DNA from: Membranipora membranacea
Taxonomy: Eukaryota > Bryozoa > Gymnolaemata > Cheilostomatida > Membraniporidae
NCBI GenBank assembly: GCA_914767715.1
Contig: OU612066.1
Coordinates: forward strand, 25,768,283 to 25,832,282
Length of the DNA: 64,000 bases
Direction of reading: 5' to 3'
Part shown: positions 46,057 to 57,509 of the stretch, in pieces
Layout of the letters: each line of letters opens with the position of its first letter
How positions within the stretch are numbered: position 1 is the first letter of the stretch
Translations under genes and position numbers: made by a program
The notes under the pieces: model-generated
The model's database searches: none
What the model was told of the DNA's origin: nothing
Seen by the model: the letters and a program-made list of their open reading frames with translations, nothing else

Positions 46057-46670
46057 GTGAGTTAATATTCCTAAAATCATTACTCTAATCAGGGTATGAC
46101 TCACTTGTCATCTTGAGTAAATATTCATGAGAGCATATAGGTATCATCACAAAGAATTACTGCTGATTTCATTGTGGTATTTTTGTGGTAATTGTAATTG
46201 TGAAAAATAAATTGCATTATAAATCAGGACAATGCCCAACAATGAACGCAAGTCTTCTCTTGAGAAGTAATCAAAATTAATTTAATATATTTTTTGGAAC
46301 TTCTTGTGGCTAATGTTCTTCATTGGCTTTGTTGAGAAATGAATGTTCAGAAGCTGGAATCTATTCCATGCATATCGTGACTGTATAATAACAGACGATG
46401 TTTTCTAGTTTACTTCCATGAAACCCCTCAATATCTATTCTCTTGAGGCATCTAAATAATATATGATATGCCTTTAAAGGTGCATTCCAAAATCAGCGTC
46501 AATATTTTGAGCGTTGATTTTTCTTAAAATCTTAGTTAATAGTAAAGGTTGGGAGAGCCTTGTCTTGACCTTGGCTTACGCAAGGGTGTAAAACCTTTGT
46601 TCTTCTGAAACTCAAACAAAACATTTTCTCCAGTAGGGTAGACAGTATATTGTATTACTTCATATTGCAG

Positions 46671-46858
46671 CTACAAGCTCTACAGTGACACTATGAATGG
46701 GTACAAAACTGGTAAGATTGTCGGGACCTCTAATATATTCTCAGTCAGCAATCTTTCCCCCGGAACTGAGTACACATTTGATCTTACGTGTCTCATTGGA
46801 GGGATAGAGCTACCTGGACTATCAAAAATAATAACTGCTCAAACTAAAGCATGTCCAG
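46671..46858 (+). CDS. Receptor exon 9: fibronectin-III-like module
   Basis: 188 nt, phase 2 to 1. NYKLYSDTMNGYKTG leads to VSNLSPGTEYTFDLTCLIGG and ITAQTKACPG. L-x-P-x-T-x-Y-x-F and the closing T-x-T are FN3 hallmarks. Confidence 0.82.
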
Positions 46859-47155
46859 GTAAATGGATTGTGTGCATAATTGGTTATGAGAAATTAACTC
46901 ATTTAGTTGGGGATCATCAAGAAAAATGGCAGCCACACACTTTTCTCTGGTAGGAGCAAAATCTCTGGATGTATCCTTGTTCTATATTCTGACCTAAACA
47001 TTGGACAATAAAGTATTGAAAAGGTTTGAAAAAGACCATTGCTGTGCCAGTTTGTGATTTTCTCCCGTTGCGAGAAAGTGGCACTGAAGGTTGAAAGTGT
47101 TAACCCCAAACATGTGTGCTTAACATTACCATATGATTTGTTATCTTCATTACAG

Positions 47156-47244
47156 CACTACCAACTCCAGTATTTGAGCACAGCTACTTTATTACCATCT
47201 ATGAGACAAACATAACAGGGATAACTCTAACTGTCAATATCAAG
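47156..47244 (+). CDS. Receptor exon 10: beta-strand-rich extracellular segment
   Basis: 89 nt, phase 1 to 0. ALPTPVFEHSYFITIYETN then ITGITLTVNIK. This looks like the opening strands of a second FN3/Ig-like module that continues in the next exon. Confidence 0.68.
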
Positions 47245-47629
47245 GTGTGTTTCCAGTATTTTTGCGACTGTCAGATGGTACTACTTTATTCTCCATTTAA
47301 AATAGTTTGGCAATCTTAAAATATTCCTTCTGTATGTTTGCACACAAATCTGACATGCTATCAGTGAGTAGACTGGAAAATATAGAGAACTTTCTCATCA
47401 GTAAAATGGTTTATAGTTCCTTTGCAGGATGTGATTAATCCAGATCAGTCAGAGTTAATACTGACAGGGTCAATACCATTTTTGAGAGAAATTAAAGATA
47501 ACTAGACTATTGGTTCAGCTGCTCCTAATTATGAATATACTGCATGCCTACTTCAAGAGCTTTTCTTTTGGGTTATAGTCGCTTGAATCTGATTTTTTTA
47601 CCTACTTATTCAATGTAAACTCACCACAG

Positions 47630-47846
47630 AACAATGCCAGTTTATGCCACAAGGATGTGACCCATGCCGTCATTGTGAGTCAGACAAATCCAAAACGAGA
47701 ATATGTGGATAAGATGAATACAAGTAGCTACACCGCAACGTTTGAGCAGGTCATGCCATTCAGAGAGGCAACTATCAAAGTGATCTCCCATGCTGATAAT
47801 CAATGTTCCTACAGCATAATTACATCTTCCCTCTCACCTGGGATAG
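47630..47846 (+). CDS. Receptor exon 11: second FN3-like module, remainder
   Basis: 217 nt, phase 0 to 1, beginning NNASLCHKDVTHAVIVSQTN and ending IITSSLSPGI. It contains two Cys (LCHKD and NQCSY), potential disulfide partners. There are N-glycosylation sites at NAS and at NTS. Confidence 0.72.
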
Positions 47847-48062
47847 GTCAGTTTGATATTTAAGGAACAATATATTTACACCTCTATGATTAAATTATCT
47901 AGGTGCAAATTATAACAATCAAATAGATCATTTGGTGTCTGGGTGTTCGGTGTAACAAAAAAAAGGTAATGGTACCAGATAAACATTTTATTCAATTTTT
48001 CCTTTCTTACTCTCACTTCAGATGAATGCCAGTCAAAATGATTGAATTTTTTATTTTTGAAG

Positions 48063-48225
48063 AACCCGATGATTGCCCAATAATAACTACATCTGTTGCT
48101 ACAACCTCAGCATCTAATGCGTCCACAGATACATCGGCAGACTACAAAATGTTTACTGGAGTGACTGCTGCCGGGGCTGTGATGATTACTGTTGCTGTTA
48201 TTGTATCAGCCACCCTAATCCTGAG
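48063..48225 (+). CDS. Receptor exon 12: stalk and transmembrane helix
   Basis: 163 nt, phase 1 to 2. A Thr/Ser-rich stalk (ITTSVATTSASNASTDTS) is followed by the membrane helix GVTAAGAVMITVAVIVSATL. The upstream candidate acceptor at 48022 leads to an in-frame stop, so the one at 48061-48062 was chosen. Confidence 0.78.
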
Positions 48226-48422
48226 GTGATGCTCTACATGATAATCGATAGAAAAATTATAGTTAAATGCTGGTAATGTCATAGCATAGGGGGGGCTTTT
48301 AAAAAATTTCAATTTTTAACATTTTACTGCCATCTTCTCCTAATGACTCTATGCTTTGTAAAACTATAGTCTGAGAGCATGTCTGTGTTGTCACTAAACA
48401 AATGTTTTCTTTTGTTTATCAG

Positions 48423-48565
48423 AAGACTGCGACATAAAAAGAGAAAACAAAGAAAAAGTGAAACTTACAAGCAGCCCAGTGCAATAACTGATCAAGAGGA
48501 GCATACCTATAACAGCATAGAGATGAGTAGCTATGAGAGATCCTTACCCTCACTAGCCCCAAATG
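48423..48565 (+). CDS. Receptor exon 13: cytoplasmic tail, basic anchor and YNSI
   Basis: 143 nt, phase 2 to 1. RRLRHKKRKQRK directly after the helix is a positive-inside stop-transfer signal and fixes the topology. EEHTYNSIEM gives a Y-x-x-I motif. Confidence 0.78.
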
Positions 48566-49354
48566 GTAGGTTTTCGGTAATGGGTAAATTTTCCTTTCTT
48601 TGTCATTGATACCCTGGGTAAAGCTTTTCTCTGCACGACAGAAGCAAGAAGGTGACAATAAGGCAGTCAGCGTTAGTTACAGATTCAACGTAGCAACAAT
48701 TTCAACATTCAAGACATATGTGACAACCAATAAAAAGTTTATATATTTTGACCCTTCCTGTTTTAAAGATTGATGTAACAACCATTCGATTCCTTCTCTC
48801 ATTGAAAATTAATTTGCTTCTACCAAGGGATTAACATGGTAAGCAACTCTTCTACTTGTCTGTAGTAATTTGTTGCAGCAAACTTCTTCAGAGCTTTACT
48901 GAGTTTGGGTTGGATATTGCCCTTTCAGCTCATCATATCAAGAAATGGGCCTGGTGCATTGAGTTGTATCATACAAGCCTAATAAACAACCAATGTTGTA
49001 TTATAAGGTCATTATGGAGTCTAAATGTTTTGGAAATGGCAAATCAATTAATCTGTTATTGTACTCACATTGCAAAAATTTGCTAAAAAATGCATTTGTA
49101 TATTAATAGGTTTTATAATCCTAACCCCTCTCCCACGGACTACCTCTCTTCCTTGATAAAAAGGAAGATATGATCTCAAAAAATTCTATACGCTTTTGAC
49201 TGATATAAACTTGAATTATTATGTTGCATGCCACAATAATTTCTTCTTGCCATCGGTCAATTGACAGATGATTTTCTAGAATTGATTTAGTCTAGTTTAT
49301 AGCTAAGTATGGGATTGATATTATCGGAAACGGTCTCTAATAATTCTGTTTTAG

Positions 49355-49446
49355 CGAGCGATGATGATGCATATGCTTCTATCCCTAATGAAGAAGACAT
49401 CGATTCTGGAACCACAGACTCAAAATATCAGAACACAACATCATGA
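49355..49446 (+). CDS. Receptor exon 14: end of tail with YASI, stop codon
   Basis: 92 nt to TGA at 49444-49446. SDDDAYASIPNEED repeats the acidic Y-x-x-I form, followed by SKYQNTTS. The two Y-x-x-I motifs are about 30 residues apart, too far for a classical ITAM. The -2 positions (His, Asp) do not meet the strict ITIM consensus. Confidence 0.78.
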
Positions 49447-51017
49447 AAACTCTATTTCCATATATTTATATTGATGATACATGACAACATATGGAAGTGC
49501 ATACTCGTTTTCATTGGCAACTTTTTCAGAGTATTACTGCATTGTCATACTGTGTTAACCCTGAGACTTGTGTCACACTTAGCATTAACCCTTCCTGACT
49601 TAAGAGTAGGGTTGGAAAGGGTACTTTTATAACGGTCGATTGGATTTTATATTTGGTAATACCCTCCCAGTCAAGCCTAATTAGACATACCAGCTGTTCT
49701 ATCTACTGGTCGGTTAAACATCTTCTCCGACCCAGGATCCGACCCGGGGCCATGTGATCAGCGGCTCGGAATCTTGACGCTTAGCAACCTAGCTAATCTG
49801 TTTGATGGTCAAGTATTAGCTATATGATTGATCTTAATTCTCCTTGCAGAGGAAGGGGGAACAACTCCAATTTGAGTGTTATTATCCGTGAATATAACTT
49901 TTCATGTTATTATCGTATGAAAAACTGTTATCAGAATTGGCATCGACTAGTATTTATATGGTTTATGAAGTTTGGCGCTTTGATTTGTAAATCTGCACTA
50001 AACCTAACTGTTTCTGTTTAAAGGTACAGTGCACTCCGTTTTGATTGGCCAAAGGCTCAATGTTTGTCGTCAGAATGACCAGGAAGTATACAGTCTGCAC
50101 TCAGCTGTGCACACTGCAATTGCTAAGTGTTCAATGAAAATGAGTGGTTATCAGTAGATGCCAATTAGCTGCACTTGTATATTGTCAAGTAAGCCCTACC
50201 AGTGTTTGAGATAAAAATGAGTTAATGATCTACAAAATAATATGCGATTCAGATTTACTTGGAAATACACCTCAGATAGTAAATGCAATTCTATACAGCA
50301 ACATGTTAAAAATCATCTTGAACACAGGACAGGGTCATAACAGCTGCCATAGAGAGCGCTCTGTGCAACATCTGATCTGAGTCGTCCCATGTGCTGCAGC
50401 TTTCTATAACTACATGCATTTAACAATGGTAGCTAGGTGGAGCTCCACATTTTGAACAGAGTAAAATTTTATCTCAAAGGGGAAGTTGTTAACACAGTGT
50501 TGGCTACCTCATAAGTGAATTCAAGTACTTAACTAAATACCAAATTTTGATAGTGAAATAATTAGAGTGGTAAACAAACTTTTGAGAAAGAAGTTCTTCC
50601 TTCTTCTGATGTGAACCTTTCAAGCCAGCCTGGCTATGAAGGTCAATTAATACTGCTCATTTGCCAGGTTGTGATTGCTATGTGTGAATTTGATGATTGC
50701 AAGTTTGTGCTCAGCTTTTGTGTCTTATGAGTGTATACAAATCATAATGATCTTGATCAATGCCGATAATCAAATCTTCACCATGAGGAAATCAGCATTC
50801 CTCTAGTTTAGTGAATTTACCTTGAAGTTTGAGATTGAGGTCATTTAGTTTCCAAGCAAATCGACAAGAAAGGCCATGTCGAACAGCTTCGGTTGATCTG
50901 TAAGCAGAGTTATGTACTCCTGTACTGCTGAGCTGGTAGGTTGCATTCGCAAGAATTCCAAGAAGCTGTTTCTCAAAGACCAGATCCGCTCTAAGGACTT
51001 TCTTTATTCAACCAATC
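49447..51017. other. Intergenic between the receptor and the lipoxygenase cluster
   Basis: The two genes converge here. A stretch at 50455-50620 (ttttatctcaa...gggaag...taaacaaac) resembles 36560-36690 upstream of the foldback element, an old repeat. No coding family is seen. Confidence 0.45.
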
Positions 51018-51321
51018 TAGGCTAAGCCTCTGATGGGCGCCCGTTCACCCGCCTGCCTGCCCACCTACCTGCCAACTCTCCCGCCTGCCCGTCCACCAGA
51101 GGCTGAGGCTGGATCGCACTGTCTCGTGTTACAATATATTATACTGAGAGAACTCTGGCTGTGCATAAATAATGTCGATTTTGTCCGAGTTCGGAGTTGA
51201 TCCAATATCATGATGGTAGCATGGTAACATGAAAAATAAACCCGTAAACTTAATCTTTCAATTTTTTCTTTGCATTCAGAGTTGCCCTCCCCCTTTCTCC
51301 AACCCATTCGGTAACACACAC

Positions 51322-51747
51322 CTTGTTTCGTGGTCTCTTTCTGTTCAGTTTAGCAGTGGGGTCTTTCAATTAGAAACAGCCAAAATCGCAATATTATCGC
51401 TCACTCACTGAGTGAGCAATACCTGCTAGGGGTCTCGCTTTCATATCGCTCAGTCACTTGATGGAACTATATACATTCTGAGTGAGCGATTTGGGAGCGA
51501 TTTTCTCTAATTGAAACACCAAGTGAGTGATAATTTTGAGCGATGTGATAGTGATGTGATAGTGATAACTTGCTTTAGTAAAGGTTCACTCTTTCTAATT
51601 GAAAGACCCCCCAGGATAATTGGGAGGGTATGCATATTCATCATACTGACAGAAATTTGCGGCATCATGACCGAAACTGGCGGTGAACATGAAAGAAGTC
51701 ACCAGCTCTGATAACTCATCATTGGTGGATACAGACGACGGGATACC
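51322..51747 (-). pseudogene. Duplicate lipoxygenase exon split by a MITE
   Basis: The minus strand reads DELSELVTSFMFTASFGHDA and then ANFCQYDEYAYPPNYP. The metal-ligand positions are kept (the His of FGH and the Asn four residues on). After the 255-bp insert the exon ends KRPRNK with a GTGTGT donor. Apart from the insertion it has no stop, so the loss is recent or the MITE is its only lesion. No other exons of this copy are present. Confidence 0.8.
51357..51611. mobile_element. 255-bp MITE in the duplicate lipoxygenase exon
   Basis: Ends GGGGTCTTTCAATTAGAAA and the inverse form the terminal inverted repeats (about 19 bp). CAG lies on both sides (51354-51356, 51612-51614). Comparison with the intact sister exon (54449-54616) gives the empty site. 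The interior has many CGCTCA/TGAGCG half-palindromes. Confidence 0.9.
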
Positions 51748-52768
51748 CTTCAAATAGACATGTGTATCAGTGTGAGTAAAATAAGAAAAACTGCAGATCT
51801 GTGTACAGGTGTATATGAGGGGGGGCTAGTCATGATTGGCAGGATGATGCATGCCTGTTGATAAACCCTGTTACTAATCGATAAAACAGTTTAATGTTTC
51901 ATGTTTGATTAGTAACGCGAAAGGTGAACCAAGTTATTGAAGGAACAGCTTCAATCTTCGTATGAAATGGAACAGAATGAGACGTTGTCTCCACAAAATC
52001 TAAGACCTCTGCCTACTGCTCCTTCACCTGCACGTGATTGTGTGGAAACAGGAAGTACTAATGGAATTTCTCTTTGTATGCTGGTACCAACAAAAATGCT
52101 TGGGTTTTATCAAGATAGTGATTCACATATTTCTGTATAAGATGTGATACCCACACTCTGTCTTAGCCATTAAATTGTACACCAAAGTTTCTAAATCCCT
52201 CGTAGGAATAAATTTATTTATTACTATCGCGGACAAATGGCAAAAAGAAAAATATCTGCCAAGAATCAGTAATAATACAGGCTAATATAAAAAGATGTAA
52301 GAAGTATGTGTTAGTGAAAGGATATGCCTATAAAGTTTTTATTATCTTATTTTGATTTGTGGTTTGATTTTTTTAGGTGCACCGTACTAAGAGTAAGAAA
52401 CAGCAATAGTATCAGTTCCTTGGATGTCTTTGAAGAGAAAAGAAAAAAACAATGCTATTTTGCTGTAGGAGGACATTTCCAAACAAGACGAAACAATGAC
52501 ACAAACAAAAAATAAAATATGAATATTTCTCACAACTGACTGAGTAGGTCAATCAATATCAATTAGATTGCCTCGAAACTTTTTTATTTAGATAAATGCT
52601 GCAGCCAAACTAGCTTAAATTGTTAACCAGCCGTCAAACCATTACAAGTTGGCACGAGCAGATTTAAGGACTGTGGAAAACCTTTTTTAATATTTAACAA
52701 TTGCTGCAGTTAAATTAGCTAAAATTGCTAAACAACTCTTAGACAATTGGAAATTGATACGAGAAGTT

Positions 52769-52883
52769 TTAAATGCTGATTGCATTGGGAATCTCCTTTG
52801 GGTGCAGGTATGGATATTTCCTAACTCTCGAAGCATTCCTTTTATCTATGGTGGCTCCCACCACTTTCAGATCAGCCTTGAAC
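52769..52883 (-). CDS. LOX-B terminal exon with C-terminal Ile
   Basis: 115 nt. FKADLKVVGATIDKRN, then YPYLHPKEIPNAISI and TAA at 52769-52771. P-N-x-I-x-I at the extreme C-terminus is the lipoxygenase signature. The final Ile carboxylate is an iron ligand. Confidence 0.92.
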
Positions 52884-53646
52884 CTGTATAACGAAAAGAT
52901 GAAAGTCACTTTCAAAAGGTAATTGGATGTACTTGGTGAATGGTGATACCAGCATAGTCACTTAAATGTGTTCACATGACAAACAAAATCTGTGCCATCT
53001 CCCTAGCAGCCTTGAGGCGTCCGAGCCTTTGATCTAGTAACTACAGGCAAGCATTCTTCAAAGTCTGATTCATGATTTTGTTCAAACTGGGTGCAAAATC
53101 CAAATAAAGAGGCTACAACCTCCTCTGTTATAATATTACATGTGTGGCCCTGTGTTAGCAGGGAGTATGTCCCAAACTCCCTGGTGTTAGCAAGGGAAAG
53201 TTTGTATATCAATCAAGTTTCTCAATTTCTTTGAAGATTGGCGGAGTTGTCATATATTCTAATGCTTTTCACGTCGTCATTGTGAAATTTTTTAACTGTA
53301 TAAAACACTTATTTGTTGTTTTCCTTTATTTGAAATCAGAAACATCAAGTGACTTCAATCAGGGTATTGATACCCAAGTGCAATAGAGCATTCACGGAAG
53401 GAAAATTTTCTTTTTCGTTTCGCATTAGACTATAAATAGTGAAATCTATTCCCATCTTATATTTACGCACCATCTCTTTTATTATATTAGCTCTCAAATT
53501 TAAAAGTGAAAATTCGTCCTAAACCTAAAAACTAGCTATTACTAGGGGAGAAAGAGCCTGGGGGGCTCAGTCAAGCTAACACTTGCTCATGGAGGAAAAA
53601 TCTGAGATGCTGAAGCAAGGAGGGATGAAATTTAGTCACTACTTAC

Positions 53647-53810
53647 TGCTCTAAAGCTTTGAGCATGATTGGATCATAGGCATATTGCATCTCAAAGTCT
53701 CCGAGTTCGTTTGTAGCTCGTTCACTGAGTAGTTTAGTAACAATCATGACATCCAGAGTTTCTTTTCTCGAAGCAAGGCAGTCGAGCACATATTTCTCTG
53801 TCAAAGGCTC
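53647..53810 (-). CDS. LOX-B exon 12
   Basis: 164 nt, phase 0 to 2. EPLTEKYVLDCLASRKETLD through LGDFEMQYAYDPIMLKALEQ, matching the helix pair that precedes the C-terminus (cf. LG-x-Y/F in animal enzymes). The GTAAGT donor overlaps an apparent in-frame TAA, so the splice avoids a premature stop. Confidence 0.87.
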
Positions 53811-54448
53811 CTAAACAAAGTAAAAAATAAAAGGGAATCACTACAATTCACATGGTTTTTTTTTAACTACTTGAATGTTTTATAAGATTTTGAGAGTAAG
53901 GAAGAGTTAATATAGTCATCATATTACTGAAGACCCATAATAAAAAGTTTCTCTCCTTCTCTTCCGAGATATGTTCATCTAAGAGAATATAATATTACTT
54001 GTAGTGCTACTTAGATGATAACGGATATGTAGGCCTAAGGTATGATCGGTATGTCATACTGGCTGAGATTCTTAATTGTTGTGTCAAGAAGAATCGAACC
54101 CAAACAACAACATTATAGCGCACATTGCTATGTGATCTAGGTTAAGCCCCTGATGGGCGCCAGCCCATTCTCCTGCCTGCCCACCTGCCTGCGCACCTGC
54201 CCTCCTACCTGCCTGCTCACCAGAGGCTGAGGCTGGATCGCACTGTCTCGTGTTACAATATATTGCACTGAGAGTACTCTCTGGCTGTGCATAAATAATA
54301 TCGATTTTGTTCGATTCATTTGCTAGGATTTGGAATTGATTTAATATCATGCTGCCAGCATGAGGTATTCACCCATGAACTAAATCATTCAAGCTGCTTT
54401 GAATTCAGAATTGTCTTCTCCTGTCTTAAGATGTTAGATAAAACTCAC

Positions 54449-54616
54449 CTTGTTTCGTGGTCTCTTTCCTGTCAGTTTAGCAGGATAATTGGGAGGGAAT
54501 GCGTACTCATCATACTGACAGAAATTTGCAGCAGCATGACCGACACTGGCGGTGAACATGAAAGAGGTCAGCAGCTCTGATAACTCATCATTGGTTGATA
54601 CAGACAACGGGATACC
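54449..54616 (-). CDS. LOX-B exon 11 with His/Asn iron ligands
   Basis: 168 nt in phase 0. SELLTSFMFTASVGHAAANF followed by CQYDEYAFPPNYP. H-A-A-A-N is the H...N ligand pair of the catalytic helix (H-A-A-V-N in human 5-lipoxygenase). Confidence 0.94.
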
Positions 54617-55473
54617 CTATAAATAGACATGTGTATCACTGTGAGTAAAGTGAGAAAAGCAGATCTGTGTACGGGTGAATATGACGGAGGACTAGTCGTG
54701 ATTGACAGGATGATGTATGTGTGCTGCAGAAAAAAGCAGTTGATAAAACCAGAGAGACCTCCCTGTTACACATTGATAGATTATTGATAGGTCAATTTTC
54801 ATGTTGTTAACTAAAGGGAAAGGTGAACCAAGTTATTGAAAGACTTGATTCAATCTTGGTGTAAAATCAAATAGAATGAGATTTTGTCCCGACAAAACCT
54901 AGGACATCTGCCTACTGCTCCTTCACCTGCACGTGATTGTGTGGAAACAGGACACAATGATGGAATTTCTCTTTGTATGCTGGTACGAACAAAAATGCTT
55001 TGCTTTTATTAGGAAATAGGAAAACCAGATAATGATTCACATATTTCTGTATAACATGTGATACCCACACTCTGTCTTAGCCATGCCTGCATGTCATGAT
55101 AGAAAATCTGCGGTAATCTAACTATGCTGATTATATATGCAGTATTGTAAGCTAGTATTTCAGACTTGAGCGGGTACAATTCAAAGGTTGACGTTAGAAA
55201 TATGGCAAACTTCACTGCAGCAATGTATTAGTGCTTCAGTGCATCAGCACACCATGTTACAGCGCAACTACATACCATGTGACAGCAAGGAGAGTCTCTA
55301 ACTCCTTGGTTACATTGTTAATGTTTTGGTGGATCAGTGCACAATGAATCAATGCATCAAAGCGCACTATGCATGCTTGATATAAAATGAACCAATACAT
55401 CAATGCAGCCCAGTGCACCAGTCCAATACTATTTTAGTAGCACGACCAAGCAGCAGATTGTTAAGTTACCAAC

Positions 55474-55547
55474 CTTCACACCAGACTCTGATATCTCCCT
55501 AACCCAAGTTTGTATCTCATGATCACTTGTGAGTTTCCCTTTGGTAT
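55474..55547 (-). CDS. LOX-B exon 10
   Basis: 74 nt, phase 1 to 0. TKGKLTSDHEIQTWVREISE then SGVK. This corresponds to the D-x-E-L-Q-x-W-x-x-E-I segment. The donor GTTGGT was chosen by phase, since the nearby GTAACT would break the frame. Confidence 0.82.
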
Positions 55548-55825
55548 CTGAAGTAAAGTAAACATAACAAATGGGTAAAAGTGCGTGTTGACATATTGGG
55601 CACTATTCATTACCCTGAAGACTCAAATTTTACAAAGTGTGCAATTAAATTATTAAACTATTGAAAAATTTTTAGATTAATGCCTGACATGTGCATCAGT
55701 CACTGGATTATTTCATATCATGACACCATAATCTAACATGTCATAATTTGAGCTGTCAGGCTGCTAGCAGCAATCAAGAAACACGTTGACCTTTTTTCCT
55801 AAATAGCAGAATACAGCAGTCTTAC

Positions 55826-56085
55826 CGTAGTATGCATTGATGACGTTTGAGACATATTTATAGATAGCGTGCCACAAAAGAGTAGAATCATCTCTGTAAT
55901 GATAGTTTGGTAAAGCTTGCTTGTCATCGACTCCCCTGAATTCAAAGTCCTTCAAAATGTTGCCAGCCTTGCTCCAGTCCCACTCTTTCCAGTTGGCTTT
56001 GATAATGTCAAACATGCCGGAAACACCAACAGTCATACAAGTATCCACCCAGCCACCAACTGACACCAGTCTGGCTAGACCCAGC
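55826..56085 (-). CDS. LOX-B exon 9
   Basis: 260 nt, phase 2 to 1. LARLVSVGGWVDTCMTVGVS to LPNYHYRDDSTLLWHAIYKY and VINAYYG. LPNYxYRDD-x-x-x-LW is a strong lipoxygenase marker. Confidence 0.93.
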
Positions 56086-56457
56086 CTATGACATGTCAAA
56101 CAAAGTTTGAGGTTATTTACAAAGCTCCAATCTGCTGAAAAAGTTGCCTCTCGCCATCTATTTTTCAATAATCAAGTTTCTAGCAGCTAATTTGAGCTCA
56201 ATTCATATGCTAAATCTGACTAGTGATACCAGCTGTTGGTATTGCAGCCTAAAAGATTTAGTGGAATCATAGTGATCCTTCAAAAGTACTAGAATATGTT
56301 ACAATGGTTCAGGGTCAGATGTTCCCCTCGTCCATATAATATATATAAGTACCTCCCAAAAATAATGAGTAATAATGAATAATGATAGTGAGACACCTTA
56401 GTCACCGATCCTGCCTAAACACACTGGAATGTTACAATGGTGGCATGCTTTACTTAC

Positions 56458-56575
56458 GAGTTGATGGCCATGAGATACAGGAAATGAGGAGCGAGGAGCT
56501 TGAAGACTGGATGGGATGGAGATAGCTGCCTATGTGCGCACGCTGCCACGTTCTCCATATAGAAATGGGTGAAAC
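56458..56575 (-). CDS. LOX-B exon 8 with second iron-ligand His
   Basis: 118 nt, phase 1 to 2. FTHFYMENVAACAHRQLSPS then HPVFKLLAPHFLYLMAIN. RQL-x-x-x-HP-x-x-KLL-x-PH is characteristic. The first His pairs with the one ending exon 7, five residues earlier. Confidence 0.94.
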
Positions 56576-56859
56576 CTGGAAAAAAATCAGATAAATTGTA
56601 AAAATTTCCCAGAATGCTCCTCTAAAATCTTGAGTTGTCTACTTGTTTGGCGGTAGTAGGCCATTGCTAAAATATGTTAATAATTCTTTTTAGAGTATCA
56701 ATTAGCACAAATCTTTGCTATTTTATCTTAGGTGGGATCTTTTTTAAAGAAGGCAAATAAATGATTGAATGATTTGAATAAATTACACTATTTACAGCGC
56801 TTAGAAACAAGACAAAATTTGTGAATATTTAACTCGATCATCATAATCTATGTACTTAC

Positions 56860-56956
56860 CGATATGGGTTACAGACTGATGATGGGAGCTGTCTGACAGG
56901 TTGAACCACATTTTTGCAGCTAACCAAGTATACTCAGGATCTGAGGGTAAAAATAC
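56860..56956 (-). CDS. LOX-B exon 7 with first iron-ligand His
   Basis: 97 nt, phase 0 to 1. [18 protein letters not shown] then [12 protein letters not shown], matching F-L-P-x-D-x-x-x-x-W-L-x-A-K-x-W in animal lipoxygenases. Confidence 0.93.
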
Positions 56957-57310
56957 CTGTAACATAGTTAAATGTTACTCGTTACCCTGAGGGCCTAAAC
57001 GATGAAAAGTTTAATTAGATTTGAAATTTCGCTAACTTGGTAATAAGAATTTTTCAAATCAAAACTTTGCTAAACATTAAGTTTGCTAAACATTAAAATT
57101 TCGCAAGGCATGTATGTTTTCTAGCTAGGATTGGTTATGAAAAATGATCCTTTGCCCCGCACAAAGCATAAAGGAGTTATTTGTGTGAAACTGAACCAGC
57201 ATATTTGTAATGAACACTTCGCCTGTTTTCCCATAAATCAAATACTTGTGCAATATTTGCGATTTTATTTTAGGTACAGGATAATTTGGTTCGCTGGAAG
57301 AATGACTCAC

Positions 57311-57412
57311 AGGGTTATCATCGGCAGGTTCTGGCATCAGCTGGATAGCAATAGGTACAAGTTCGCCTCTGTCGTTAGAATAGAACAATGCTATCGGTCC
57401 GCAGAGCTCATA
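57311..57412 (-). CDS. LOX-B exon 6b (start of catalytic core)
   Basis: 102 nt in phase 0. ELCGPIALFYSNDRGELVPI then AIQLMPEPADDNP. It matches P-I-x-L-x-Y...P-I-A-I-Q-L. The GTGAGT donor after DNP fits the next exon. Confidence 0.92.
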
Positions 57413-57497
57413 CTGAAACAAAAATCTAGCACTAATACCATCTGGAACTACAGATTGATTGATTGATTTGTATTCTATAACTAACTGTAAAAGTTGC

Positions 57498-57509
57498 GGG
57501 GGGGGGGGG
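57498..57509 (+). repeat. Poly-G run
   Basis: About a dozen consecutive G in the intron upstream of exon 6b. Length is likely uncertain in sequencing. Confidence 0.9.

Larger units (their letters stand above)
38653..49446 (+). other. Gene: lectin-domain receptor-like protein, 14 exons
   Basis: Chaining the exons below by GT-AG borders and phase gives about 818 residues. The parts are a signal peptide, three fucolectin/tachylectin-4/pentraxin-1-type (FTP, F5/8-like) galactose-binding domains with two exons each, an acidic Tyr-rich linker, two fibronectin-III-like modules, a Thr/Ser-rich stalk, one membrane span and a cytoplasmic tail of about 80 residues. FTP domains bind fucose and related sugars in fish and invertebrate immune lectins. 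A membrane-bound receptor for glycans or for self/non-self markers is my inference. Two frameshifts in the first domain mean this allele may be broken, or the assembly has indel errors. Confidence 0.8.
51018..52145. repeat. Stray duplicate of the LOX-B exon-11 region
   Basis: It matches 54137-55075 through exon and flanking introns, including the GC-rich CCTGCC stretch and the phrase TCACCTGCACGTGATTGTGTGGAAACAGGA. It lies downstream of the LOX-B stop, so it is a tandem partial duplication and not an alternative upstream exon. Confidence 0.85.

Noticed and set aside
44517-49446. Classical ITAM in the receptor tail
   Set aside because: The two Y-x-x-I motifs are about 30 residues apart, not 6-8, and neither meets the strict ITIM consensus.
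53003-53212. Minus-strand frame between the last two LOX-B exons
   Set aside because: No lipoxygenase similarity, and exon 12 splices in phase directly to the terminal exon at 52883, so this is intron.
57131-57466. Plus-strand frame of 111 codons
   Set aside because: Antisense to lipoxygenase exon 6b (57311-57412); no family features of its own.
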